A stretch of 32,563 bases of DNA from Caryophanales bacterium UBA5026 (GTDB lineage Bacteria; Bacillota_I; Bacilli_A; RF39; UBA660). Below, piece after piece: positions 15,908 through 22,916 of the stretch. Where the stretch lies: contig DICM01000029.1 in assembly GCA_002416285.1 (NCBI GenBank), forward strand, positions 1-32,563, in the 5' to 3' direction. Each line of letters starts with the position of its first letter. The stretch's first letter is position 1. The notes under the pieces are model-generated. The model made no database searches. It saw nothing but the letters and a program-made list of their open reading frames with translations, and was not told the DNA's origin. A program made the translations under genes and the position numbers.

Positions 15908-16471
15908 ATGAATTTAGTTAATTTATTATTGATTTCAATATTTAGTGAGAATATTGTACTAACAAAGTTTCTTGGGTTATGTCCATTTACGACTTCTAAA
16001 GAAAAAAATCCGTTGGTTATTGGACTTATGATATTAGCTGTAATAATACCTGTATCCATTATTAGTTATTTCCTTTATCATTCTGTTTTAGTTTCCTATG
16101 ACATGACTTATTTTACTACGGTATTTACTTTGATTTTGATTCTCATTTTTGTCAAATTATTAGAGCTCTTTCTCCGTTTATTTCTAAAAAAGAAATACGA
16201 AGATTACAAAAATTATCTTCCCTTTGTAGTTATCAATTCTTCTGTTTTAGGGATTGTTTTATGGAATATCAATAAGGACTATTCATTTTTGGATATGCTT
16301 ATTTATGTAATTGGAAGTAGTATTGGATTGATATTTGTTTTATATATTTTTTCCGGAGTTCAAAATCAGATGAAAAGAAATCCGGTTCCATCATTTTTAA
16401 AGGGTGCTCCGATTCTTCTTTTTACAGGAGCGCTTGTAGCTCTCTTATTTGAACGCTTCATTGGCTTATAA
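15908..16471 (+). CDS. rnfA: Rnf complex membrane subunit A (divergent)
   Basis: A 187-residue RnfA/NqrE-family membrane protein with about six spans. SENIVLTKFLGLCPF is typical and keeps C25. The second cysteine motif, normally NCAVLG, reads N110-S111-SVLG, so the partner cysteine is a serine. PVPSFLKGAPILLFTGALVALLF matches the conserved C-terminal 'PE.F.G.PI.LI.AGL.AL.F'. Start ATG 15908 directly follows the rnfE stop and has GGGGAGG upstream. The operon ends here: a strong terminator begins 12 bases after the stop and no rnfB follows, although rnfB usually comes next in the rnfCDGEAB order. Confidence 0.9.
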   Translation: MNLVNLLLISIFSENIVLTKFLGLCPFTTSKEKNPLVIGLMILAVIIPVSIISYFLYHSVLVSYDMTYFTTVFTLILILIFVKLLELFLRLFLKKKYEDYKNYLPFVVINSSVLGIVLWNINKDYSFLDMLIYVIGSSIGLIFVLYIFSGVQNQMKRNPVPSFLKGAPILLFTGALVALLFERFIGL

Positions 16472-16482
16472 GCAGTCATCTA

Positions 16483-16512
16483 AAAACTTATCAAGCGATA
16501 AGTTTTCTTTTT
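16483..16512 (+). terminator. Terminator closing the rnf operon
   Basis: Perfect 10-bp stem AAAACTTATC/GATAAGTTTT with loop AAGC, then CTTTTTC. Confidence 0.9.
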
Positions 16513-16525
16513 CATCATCTGATTG

Positions 16526-16539
16526 TGACAAAATTGTCA
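16526..16539 (+). promoter_or_regulatory. Palindromic candidate operator upstream of the ABC operon
   Basis: TGACAA-AA-TTGTCA, a perfect 6-bp dyad. It lies within a wider GTGAC...GTCAC pair (16525-16551) and upstream of TATAGT at 16569-16574, the best -10 candidate. A response regulator or repressor site is likely; the regulator is unknown and is not encoded next door. Confidence 0.45.
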
Positions 16540-16600
16540 TTGTATCAGTCACTAGAAAGTCATAAGAATATAGTAGACTGGTTTTGAAAGGAAGAGATTT

Positions 16601-17284
16601 ATGGAACTATTAAAAGTAGAACATTTGTGTAAGAATTATGGAAGAGGAGCAACTTTAGTCAAAGCTCTAGATGATGTTGGTTTTTCGATCGCCAAAGGAG
16701 AGTTTGTAGCGATTGTAGGAGCGAGTGGAAGTGGGAAAAGTACCTTGCTACATATTCTAGGTGGAGTTGATCGTCCAAGTAGTGGGAAAGTTTATGTAAA
16801 TGATGAAGACGTCTATGCCTTAAATGAGACCAATCTTGCCGTTTTTCGTAGAAGAGAAGTTGGTTTAGTATATCAATTTTATAATCTAATTCCAATTTTA
16901 AATGTTGAAGAGAATATGACTTTACCAATTCTATTAGATAATAAAAAACCGGATCAAAATTATTTAAAAGAATTAATCTGTACATTGGGACTAGAGAATA
17001 GAGTTCGTCATTTACCGAATGAACTATCTGGAGGACAGCAACAGAGAGTGAGTATTGGTAGAGCTCTAATGAATCATCCCGCTATTTTACTTGCCGATGA
17101 GCCTACTGGTAATCTAGACAGTAAAGCAAGTCACGAAATTATAGAGTTATTAAAGCTTTCTAACGAGAAATATAAACAGACAATTATCATGATTACCCAT
17201 GATCATAATCTAGCACTCAATGCGAGTCGAATTATTACCCTTGATGACGGAAAAGTAGTTAGTGATGAGAGGGTGCGCTCATGA
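16601..17284 (+). CDS. ABC transporter ATP-binding protein (MacB/LolD type)
   Basis: A 227-residue ATPase of the LolD/MacB/BceA exporter group. Walker A GASGSGKST (40-48), Q-loop region in VGLVYQFYNLIP, signature LSGGQQQRVSIGRAL, Walker B ILLADEPTGNLDS and the switch histidine in MITHDH are all intact. It drives the large FtsX-type permease whose ATG overlaps its stop by four bases. Such pairs typically move or sense antimicrobial peptides, lipoproteins or cell-wall ligands. No histidine kinase or response regulator is adjacent, so a Bce-type detoxification module is only one possibility. GGAAGAG precedes ATG 16601. Confidence 0.92.
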   Translation: MELLKVEHLCKNYGRGATLVKALDDVGFSIAKGEFVAIVGASGSGKSTLLHILGGVDRPSSGKVYVNDEDVYALNETNLAVFRRREVGLVYQFYNLIPILNVEENMTLPILLDNKKPDQNYLKELICTLGLENRVRHLPNELSGGQQQRVSIGRALMNHPAILLADEPTGNLDSKASHEIIELLKLSNEKYKQTIIMITHDHNLALNASRIITLDDGKVVSDERVRS

Positions 17285-19863
17285 ATATTTTAAATCGACT
17301 GACAATAAAACATTTACTCTTAAATAAAAAAAGAACGATTGTTACGATTGTTGGGGTACTTTTATCTACTGCTTTAATGGTAGGAATTGGTCTTTTATTT
17401 TCTTCCATTCGTGATAACTCTGTTAAAACAGTAGTGAATCAACTTGGAGGACAACATGTAACTATAAATAGGGTCAAAGATACAAAACTCGATATTATTG
17501 AACATAATAATAAAATCAAAAAAATTAGTATCGTTCATTTAGTGGGTTTTGTTAAAATAGAAAATCCTATTAACGAAGGAAAACCCTATTTATATATCGG
17601 TAGTGGAGATACTAGCTTTTTTAGTACACTCAAACTAAAAAAAGGAAGACTTCCAAAGAATAACCATGAGATTGTAATCAGTAATCATATGCAGGAAGGA
17701 TGGAACATTGGTGATACCGTAACACTCAATCTTGTGAATCGTCTTCTAGCTGGTGAAACTTTGTTAGAGAATGCCTCTTATGATGATGAAGAACTCACAC
17801 AAAGTATCCGAAGTCAAAGTTATAAGATTGTAGGATTAATTGAAAGACCTTATAGTGAGGCTTATTCAGCTGCTGGATATAGTATATTTACGACGAATGA
17901 ACAAGATACTCTAGGTGTTTCAACTGTTTATCTTAACTATAAGAATGTAAAAAGTGTATATTCAACTACTGATGCTTTAGCAAAACAACTTGGTTTAACA
18001 GAAAATAAATATGGTGATTTTGATGATGTTTCATACAACACTTCCTTACTAGCTCTCTCAGGTGTTAGTAGATATGATAATTTTTTAAGTTCTCTTGCAA
18101 CTACTATTATTATCATTTTGTTTTTGATCTCTATTGGTTGTATTGTGGTAATTTATAATTCTTTTTCCATCTCGGTAATGGAACGGAAAAAGCAATTTGG
18201 ATTGTTCTCTAGTATTGGGGCAACGAAATTACAACTGAGAAAAACAGTATTCTTTGAAGCAATCATCGTTGGAGTAATCGGTATCCCTTTGGGAATTTTA
18301 AGTGGATTTCTCGGGATTGGAATCGTTTTACAAATTATAAATAATTTGCTCCCAAATTTATTTGGTATTCCACTTGCTCTAGCTTCCTATCCATTATTTT
18401 TAATTATTCCGATTTTATTTATGATTACGGTTATTTTAGTATCAGCCTATTTACCAGCAAAAAAGGCAAGTCGTATCACACCGATTGAGGCGATAAGACA
18501 GAATGATGATATTAAAATAAAAAGTAATAAAATAAAGACTCCTAGAATCGTTGGTAAAGTATTTGGAGTAGAAGGTGAAATTGCTTTAAAGAATATGAAG
18601 CGAAATAAAAAAAAGTATCGCATTACGATCGCTTCCTTGTTTATTAGTATTGTTCTGTTTGTATCATTTAGTGGCCTTTTAGATTATGGGCTTAAAAGTG
18701 CTTATGATTATAGTAATTTACCGGAATATGATCTTTCATTGACTTTATATCAGATGTCCAATAAAGAACAAAAAAATTGGATTTCTGCAATAAAGGAACA
18801 GAAGGAAACAAAGAAAATAATGGTTTATTTGGGAAATTATTATGCATCATTAAATATTGATTTAAAGAAATACTATACGAAAAGAGCTCTTACTTTATTT
18901 AAAGATGATATTGAGAATGATGACGTACGACCAACCATTTTCTTTTATGTATTAGATGATGCTAGTTATAAAGCATATCAACAACAAATTGGTCTTTCAG
19001 AGACAAGACCAATTGTTATCAATCGATTAAAGGGAATTATTTATAGTCAGAATACGAGAACTAGTGAGGACTTTAAATTGTATAATTCACTTCCTGATAA
19101 AATATCTTTTTGCCAAGATATCTATTCAAAGGATAATCAGGAGGAGATTGATAAAATAGAGGAGAAGTGCAATTACGCAGTTGAAAATTTCTTTATGACA
19201 GAGGAATATCCTCTTGGTTTGGAATCAAATTTAGAAGGTAACTGGATGAATGTAATTTTGAATGAAGAGATGGCAAAATCTTATCAATTTGTCAATGATA
19301 ATGAACAATATTCCCGTACTATCTATGTTTCTGCTCCTAAAAATGAGAAGTTAGCAGATATGTTAGAGACAATGCAGGACCAACTACCAAGCAGTAATCA
19401 GATTAATTATTATAATGTACAAGAAGATTTAAAATTAGCGCATAATATGATTTTAGTAGTGAAGATTCTTTTATATGGGTTTATTACATTAGTTACATTA
19501 ATTGGGGTTACCAGTGTATTTAATACGATTAATACAAGTATATCGCTTAGAAGAAAAGAATTTGCAATGCTACGAAGTATGGGACTGACTCCACATGGAT
19601 TCAATAAAATTATTTATTTTGAAAGTTTATTTTTCGGATTAAAATCATTATTTTATGCATTACCAGTATCGATTGGGGTGATTTATCTGTTAGGGCTATC
19701 TTTTGGTGAGATTATACCTCGTGATATGATTTTGATTCCATGGAAAAGTATTTTATTTGCTACGTTTGGGGTCTTTATGATCGTGCTTTGTTCAATGATG
19801 TATGCCAGTAAAAAAGTCAAGAAAGAAAACATTTTAAATGCAATAAGGGAGGAAAACATTTGA
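17281..19863 (+). CDS. FtsX-family ABC permease with two core domains
   Basis: An 860-residue permease. A first span (about 15-35) leads to a large extracytoplasmic domain (about 40-265), then three spans (about 268-300, 320-352, 368-395) with the FtsX signature 'FGLFSSIGATKLQLRKTVFFEAIIVGVIG'. A second half repeats this plan: span about 447-468, external domain about 475-720, then three spans with 'EFAMLRSMGLTPHGFNKIIYFESLFFG'. It is thus a tandem FtsX/MacB-like permease, larger than BceB (about 640 residues) and needing perhaps one copy or a dimer. Substrate unknown. It overlaps the ATPase gene and the 25-codon ORF that follows, indicating one transcript. Confidence 0.9.
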   Translation: MNILNRLTIKHLLLNKKRTIVTIVGVLLSTALMVGIGLLFSSIRDNSVKTVVNQLGGQHVTINRVKDTKLDIIEHNNKIKKISIVHLVGFVKIENPINEGKPYLYIGSGDTSFFSTLKLKKGRLPKNNHEIVISNHMQEGWNIGDTVTLNLVNRLLAGETLLENASYDDEELTQSIRSQSYKIVGLIERPYSEAYSAAGYSIFTTNEQDTLGVSTVYLNYKNVKSVYSTTDALAKQLGLTENKYGDFDDVSYNTSLLALSGVSRYDNFLSSLATTIIIILFLISIGCIVVIYNSFSISVMERKKQFGLFSSIGATKLQLRKTVFFEAIIVGVIGIPLGILSGFLGIGIVLQIINNLLPNLFGIPLALASYPLFLIIPILFMITVILVSAYLPAKKASRITPIEAIRQNDDIKIKSNKIKTPRIVGKVFGVEGEIALKNMKRNKKKYRITIASLFISIVLFVSFSGLLDYGLKSAYDYSNLPEYDLSLTLYQMSNKEQKNWISAIKEQKETKKIMVYLGNYYASLNIDLKKYYTKRALTLFKDDIENDDVRPTIFFYVLDDASYKAYQQQIGLSETRPIVINRLKGIIYSQNTRTSEDFKLYNSLPDKISFCQDIYSKDNQEEIDKIEEKCNYAVENFFMTEEYPLGLESNLEGNWMNVILNEEMAKSYQFVNDNEQYSRTIYVSAPKNEKLADMLETMQDQLPSSNQINYYNVQEDLKLAHNMILVVKILLYGFITLVTLIGVTSVFNTINTSISLRRKEFAMLRSMGLTPHGFNKIIYFESLFFGLKSLFYALPVSIGVIYLLGLSFGEIIPRDMILIPWKSILFATFGVFMIVLCSMMYASKKVKKENILNAIREENI

Positions 19864-19937
19864 TTTTATTATTACTTATCGTTGTAGGTTCCATTGCCCT
19901 TATTTTGCAAATGGAAGCTTATATTGGAAGGAAGTAG
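19860..19937 (+). CDS. 25-residue single-span membrane protein at the end of the ABC operon
   Basis: A TTG-started ORF overlapping the permease stop (TTGA). It has an excellent ribosome site, AGGGAGG (19846-19852), seven bases upstream. Nearly the whole chain up to residue 17 is one hydrophobic span (LLLLIVVGSIALILQ) with a short polar tail (MEAYIGRK). The stop codon lies in the operon terminator hairpin. The strong ribosome site inside the permease's last codons is hard to explain otherwise. It overlaps the 3' end of the minus-strand unknown gene by 38 bases. The role is unknown; a small regulator or subunit of the transporter is a guess. Confidence 0.6.
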   Translation: MILLLLIVVGSIALILQMEAYIGRK

Positions 19938-20421
19938 CAACTTCCTTTTCTTTTGCACACTCTTTCAACCATTGTCTTTGTTTCTCTAGTTCAAAGAAAG
20001 TTTTTCGGTAATGTGCTAAGTGCATTGTGTAGGATCCGAAGGAATTATCTTCCGGTATACTATAACTTTTTAATACAGGGTTTAGTTTACTATCAAACGT
20101 TTCTAGTTGTTGCAAATTGTTTTTCTGTTGAAGACCCTGCTTGATTGTACACCAAATGGCTTGCTGACGAAATTGTTCGGTACGATAAAGGTCATTTGGT
20201 ATTTGAATAACTCTTCCGTCGACAAAAATATAACTAGCTAATATTGTGCCATCGTTCCTATAGTTAGCGCACATTTGAAGATGTTCTAATCCCCAAGGAA
20301 AGAAAATTAGTTGAATATTATGTCCATTTAGATAAGCAGTGTAGAAAAGAGGCAATAATTTCTCTTCTGTGAGAAGAGATTGCTTCTTTTTTTCTTGAAA
20401 AAAACTATTAAAAACATTCAT
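19900..20421 (-). CDS. Hypothetical cytoplasmic protein, 173 residues
   Basis: I do not recognise a family. The protein has no signal peptide or membrane span. It contains a mixed alpha/beta stretch with many aromatic residues (HNIQLIFFPWGLEHLQMCANYRND, then SYIFVDGRVIQIPNDLYR) and a helical C-terminus rich in Gln and Lys (TFFELEKQRQWLKECAKEKE). The start ATG at 20421 has AAGGAG about ten bases upstream, slightly far. It is convergent with the ABC operon, overlapping the 25-codon ORF, and divergent from the OLE RNA, whose -35 region it shares (a minus-strand TTGTCA covers 20494-20489). No function is proposed. Confidence 0.6.
   Translation of the reverse strand: MNVFNSFFQEKKKQSLLTEEKLLPLFYTAYLNGHNIQLIFFPWGLEHLQMCANYRNDGTILASYIFVDGRVIQIPNDLYRTEQFRQQAIWCTIKQGLQQKNNLQQLETFDSKLNPVLKSYSIPEDNSFGSYTMHLAHYRKTFFELEKQRQWLKECAKEKEVATSFQYKLPFAK
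19926..19950 (+). terminator. Terminator of the ABC operon
   Basis: Stem AAGGAAGT/ACTTCCTT with loop AGCA (19928-19947) and a T-rich tail. The tail is T-rich only on the plus strand. Confidence 0.75.
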
Positions 20422-20487
20422 TTTTATAGTGCTCCTTTCTACTTTGTCATTTTCTGTTTTTTAGTGCATATACTAAAATACAGTAAT

Positions 20488-20516
20488 TTGACAAATGGAA
20501 TCTATTTTGTTACAAT
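20488..20516 (+). promoter_or_regulatory. Promoter of the OLE-like RNA
   Basis: TTGACA (20488-20493), 17 bases, TACAAT (20511-20516). Transcription should begin near 20523, just where the G-rich structured RNA starts. Confidence 0.85.
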
Positions 20517-20522
20517 ACTGTA

Positions 20523-21118
20523 CGTAATTTGATGGCACATTATTCTAGTCAAGATTGTTTTATACGAAGGTGGGGCTAAAAATCCACTACAGGGCATACC
20601 TGTGAAGCTTCTGGTGCTTGCTTTTTACGCCCAGTTTAGGGTGGGTGCTGGGAGACTAGAAAGTTGGGCGAGTCGTAATGGCATACGAATGTTGACCCAG
20701 CTTTCACAGAGACCTAACCTTGTTATAAGCGGAAATAGACTTATGACGACTTAGGATTGAACCTACTATGTGGGGAAACTTACGAGTAGTGTAGCCTGTC
20801 TTGCGTGAATCATTGGGATAATTGAACAGACCGTTTCTCTTTTGGCCGAAAGAAAAATAGTTATCGCAATTTGAAACTTGATTTGCAAAAAAGAATTAGT
20901 ATAAGACAAATTGGTGGGGAAATCTCCTAGAATGTCCATTGGTGTGGGATTGCAGTGTGTACTCAGTGGCAATCAAGTCATATAAACGGTGACGTTATAT
21001 TCATTTCAGTAAAGGGGAACCGCTTTTCTGGTAACGGAAAAGTTGAAGTGAGGGAAATCCAACTTGACCTTAAGACATAAAGTTAACCATACTAATAGCC
21101 ATTATGTTATTTTTTTTT
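20523..21118 (+). ncRNA. ole: OLE RNA (ornate, large, extremophilic RNA)
   Basis: About 600 bases with no credible ORF and far more G than the flanking genes, between a consensus promoter and a T-run. Structure is visible: for example GAAAGTTGGG (20659-20668) pairs with CCCAGCTTTC (20696-20705) and encloses TCGTA/TACGA (20673-20677 with 20684-20688); CTTTTC/GAAAAG at 21023-21042; and ACATAA/TTATGT (21075-21107) before a run of nine T residues. Length matches OLE RNA (about 600 nt), and it lies directly upstream of an OapA-like membrane protein, as OLE does. The following nusB-xseA-xseB genes are also the known OLE neighbourhood. OLE RNA forms a membrane ribonucleoprotein with OapA and affects tolerance to cold, alcohol and Mg2+. 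I recognise it by context and architecture, not by alignment. RNase P RNA, tmRNA and 6S RNA do not fit. Confidence 0.8.
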
Positions 21119-21134
21119 ATACAAAGGTGAAATA

Positions 21135-21734
21135 ATGAAAAAAAGACGTACTGTAAAAGACGAAATTAAAAGTTTAAATATACAAACAAAAAAAATAAGA
21201 AAGAAGAAACAAGTACCATGGAAGTGGGTTATTACGATCACTGCTTTGGCTTTCTTTATATCGTTTGGTTTTTCCTTCGCATCGGAAACAGTTATTCCTA
21301 ATGTTCCTACTGTTTTTGGCGTAATTTTAGTATTTGCTTTCATATCTATTGGAATTTTATTTGATATGATTGGTGTTGCTGTTGCATCTGCTGATGAGAA
21401 ACCGTTTCATTCAATGAATTCTAGAAAAGTGAAAGGTGCTGATGTTGCGGTCAAATTTAAGAAGAATGCAGCAAAAGTATCAACATTCTGTAACGACGTA
21501 ATTGGGGATATCTGTGGAGTCATTTCCGGATCAGCTGGAGCAATTATCGCTGTATCTTTATCAGAGCTAATTCCACTTGATCGTTTCTTTATTACGCTTC
21601 TTGTAATGGCTATCATTTCTGCACTTACAATTGGTGGAAAAGCCATGGGAAAAAATTTTGCGATGAATAAAAGTAATTTAATATTATTTGAATTTGCTCG
21701 TTTTATCTCTTATTTTTATAAACCTAAAAAATAA
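21135..21734 (+). CDS. oapA: OapA, OLE-RNA-associated membrane protein
   Basis: A 199-residue protein with a very basic N-terminus (MKKRRTVKDEIKSLNIQTKKIRKKKQ), suited to RNA or membrane-surface contact. Membrane spans follow at about 31-50, 58-84 and 120-142, with another hydrophobic stretch at about 148-168. The central FDMIGVAVASADEKPFHSMNSRKVKGADVAVKF and FCNDVIGDICGVISGSAGA stretches match the OapA family, related to the DUF21/CNNM magnesium-transporter superfamily. OapA binds OLE RNA and anchors it at the membrane. AAAGGTG precedes ATG 21135, just after the RNA's 3' T-run, so its mRNA is probably a read-through of the OLE transcript. The terminator at 21744-21768 isolates this unit from frr. 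Length agrees with known OapA. Confidence 0.82.
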   Translation: MKKRRTVKDEIKSLNIQTKKIRKKKQVPWKWVITITALAFFISFGFSFASETVIPNVPTVFGVILVFAFISIGILFDMIGVAVASADEKPFHSMNSRKVKGADVAVKFKKNAAKVSTFCNDVIGDICGVISGSAGAIIAVSLSELIPLDRFFITLLVMAIISALTIGGKAMGKNFAMNKSNLILFEFARFISYFYKPKK

Positions 21735-21743
21735 TATCTATAG

Positions 21744-21768
21744 TCGAAGAATTCTTCGATTTTATTTT
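21744..21768 (+). terminator. Terminator of the OLE-oapA unit
   Basis: TCGAAG-AATT-CTTCGA followed by TTTTATTTT. Confidence 0.8.
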
Positions 21769-21857
21769 GTTAAATTGTTTAATAGGTTGATGCACATAAC
21801 TAAGTATTTATATTATGAAGATTGCGTTATTAATTATCGATATGAAATGCAAAGCTA

Positions 21858-21886
21858 TTGCAACTTCAATTTGAATATAATATAAT
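21858..21886 (+). promoter_or_regulatory. Promoter of frr
   Basis: TTGCAA (21858-21863), 17 bases, TATAAT (21881-21886). Confidence 0.85.
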
Positions 21887-21908
21887 AGATTAAGAAAGGA
21901 ATGTATTT

Positions 21909-22451
21909 ATGGAAGAAATTTTATTAGAGACAGAAACACGTATGGAAAGTGCAATCGAAGCAATGGAGAAAAGATTTACGAATATCCGTGCTGGTAGAGC
22001 TAATCCTTCTATAGTAGATGGAATAACTGTAAATTATTATGGCACTGATACACCACTGAAAGGACTTGCTAACATTTCTATTCCTGAAGCACGTCAATTA
22101 TGTATCAAACCATTCGATCGCTCTTGTATTGGTGCAATTGAAAAAGCAATCTTTGAAGCAAATATTGGACTCACTCCAAATAATAATGGAGAGATAATTA
22201 TACTTAATATTCCTGCTTTAACAGAGGACACTAGAAGAGAATACGTAAAGCAAGCTGCCAAAATTGCTGAAGAAGCTAAAATTGCTTTAAGAAATATTCG
22301 TCAAGATGCGAATAATGACATTAAAAAGTTAGAAATTACAGAAGATGAGATGAAGTCAGGACAAGAAAGTGTTCAAGAACTAATCAATCATTTCAATAAA
22401 ATTGTAGAGGAAAAAGCAAAAGTAAAAGAAAAAGAGCTAATGAGTGTATAG
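21909..22451 (+). CDS. frr: Ribosome recycling factor
   Basis: A 180-residue RRF, which with EF-G splits post-termination ribosomes. The signature 'KRFTNIRAGRANPSIVDGITVNYYGTDTPL' region is present near residues 21-50, followed by 'IPEARQLCIKPFDRS' and the helical C-terminus 'RREYVKQAAKIAEEAKIALRNIRQDANNDIKK'. The length is standard. It has its own promoter and terminator and is not next to pyrH or tsf, its usual neighbours. AAAGGAATG precedes ATG 21909. Confidence 0.97.
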   Translation: MEEILLETETRMESAIEAMEKRFTNIRAGRANPSIVDGITVNYYGTDTPLKGLANISIPEARQLCIKPFDRSCIGAIEKAIFEANIGLTPNNNGEIIILNIPALTEDTRREYVKQAAKIAEEAKIALRNIRQDANNDIKKLEITEDEMKSGQESVQELINHFNKIVEEKAKVKEKELMSV

Positions 22452-22475
22452 AAGAATAAAGTTCTTCTTTTTTTT
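22450..22475 (+). terminator. Terminator of frr
   Basis: AGAAGAA-TAAAG-TTCTTCT followed by a run of T residues; the stem starts within the stop codon. Confidence 0.85.
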
Positions 22476-22505
22476 GCTTGAATGTGCTAAAATGAATGTG
22501 GTGAT

Positions 22506-22916
22506 ATGATGGAACAAAAAACAAGAAGTGAACTTCGAAAAGAGATCATGACGATTCTTTATCAAATGCACGTTTATCGTAAAAATAAAGTTACTTTTGA
22601 TATTGATCAAATGATCAAAGAAGTAACAGAGATTGATAATGAATTTGTAAAGGATGTTGTTTATGGCGTTATTACATATGAAAATGAGATCAACTCTTTA
22701 GCAAATACTTACTTAGAAAATTGGACGATAGATCGTTTAGGAAATACCGATAAAGCCATTTTACAAATGGGTATTTATGAACTTTTATATACGGAGACTC
22801 CGGCGATTGTATGTATTAATGAGGCAATCGAACTTGCCAAAGTATATAGTGATGATAGTGTTCGTAAAATGATTAATGGTGTGCTTGACAAGGTTTATCA
22901 TAACAAGGAGCAATAA
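22506..22916 (+). CDS. nusB: Transcription antitermination factor NusB
   Basis: A 136-residue NusB, the RNA-binding partner of NusE in rRNA antitermination. Recognisable parts are RKEIMTILYQMHVY at the N-terminus, LENWTIDRLGNTDKAILQMGIYELLY, and the conserved end 'PAIVCINEAIELAKVYSDDSVRKMINGVLDKV'. Two adjacent ATGs (22506 and 22509) are possible starts; GTGGTGAT sits so close that the second may be preferred. A TGCTAAAAT extended -10 near 22484-22492 may serve as promoter. Its stop overlaps the xseA start by one base. Confidence 0.95.
   Translation: MMEQKTRSELRKEIMTILYQMHVYRKNKVTFDIDQMIKEVTEIDNEFVKDVVYGVITYENEINSLANTYLENWTIDRLGNTDKAILQMGIYELLYTETPAIVCINEAIELAKVYSDDSVRKMINGVLDKVYHNKEQ

Noticed and set aside
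16659..16985. 108-codon minus-strand ORF within the ABC ATPase gene
   Set aside because: A shadow of a well-supported plus-strand gene, without start signals of its own.
16601..19863. A complete Bce-type antimicrobial peptide resistance module
   Set aside because: No histidine kinase or response regulator is adjacent and the permease is much longer than BceB with a duplicated FtsX plan; only a general exporter call is safe.
20766..20972. 68-codon minus-strand ORF inside the OLE-like RNA
   Set aside because: No ribosome site or promoter on that strand, and the region is better explained as a structured RNA.
20523..21118. RNase P RNA, tmRNA or 6S RNA as the identity of the large RNA
   Set aside because: The length is too great for 6S. 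I see no tmRNA acceptor-like ends or tag ORF, and no RNase P conserved core. The downstream OapA-like gene points to OLE.
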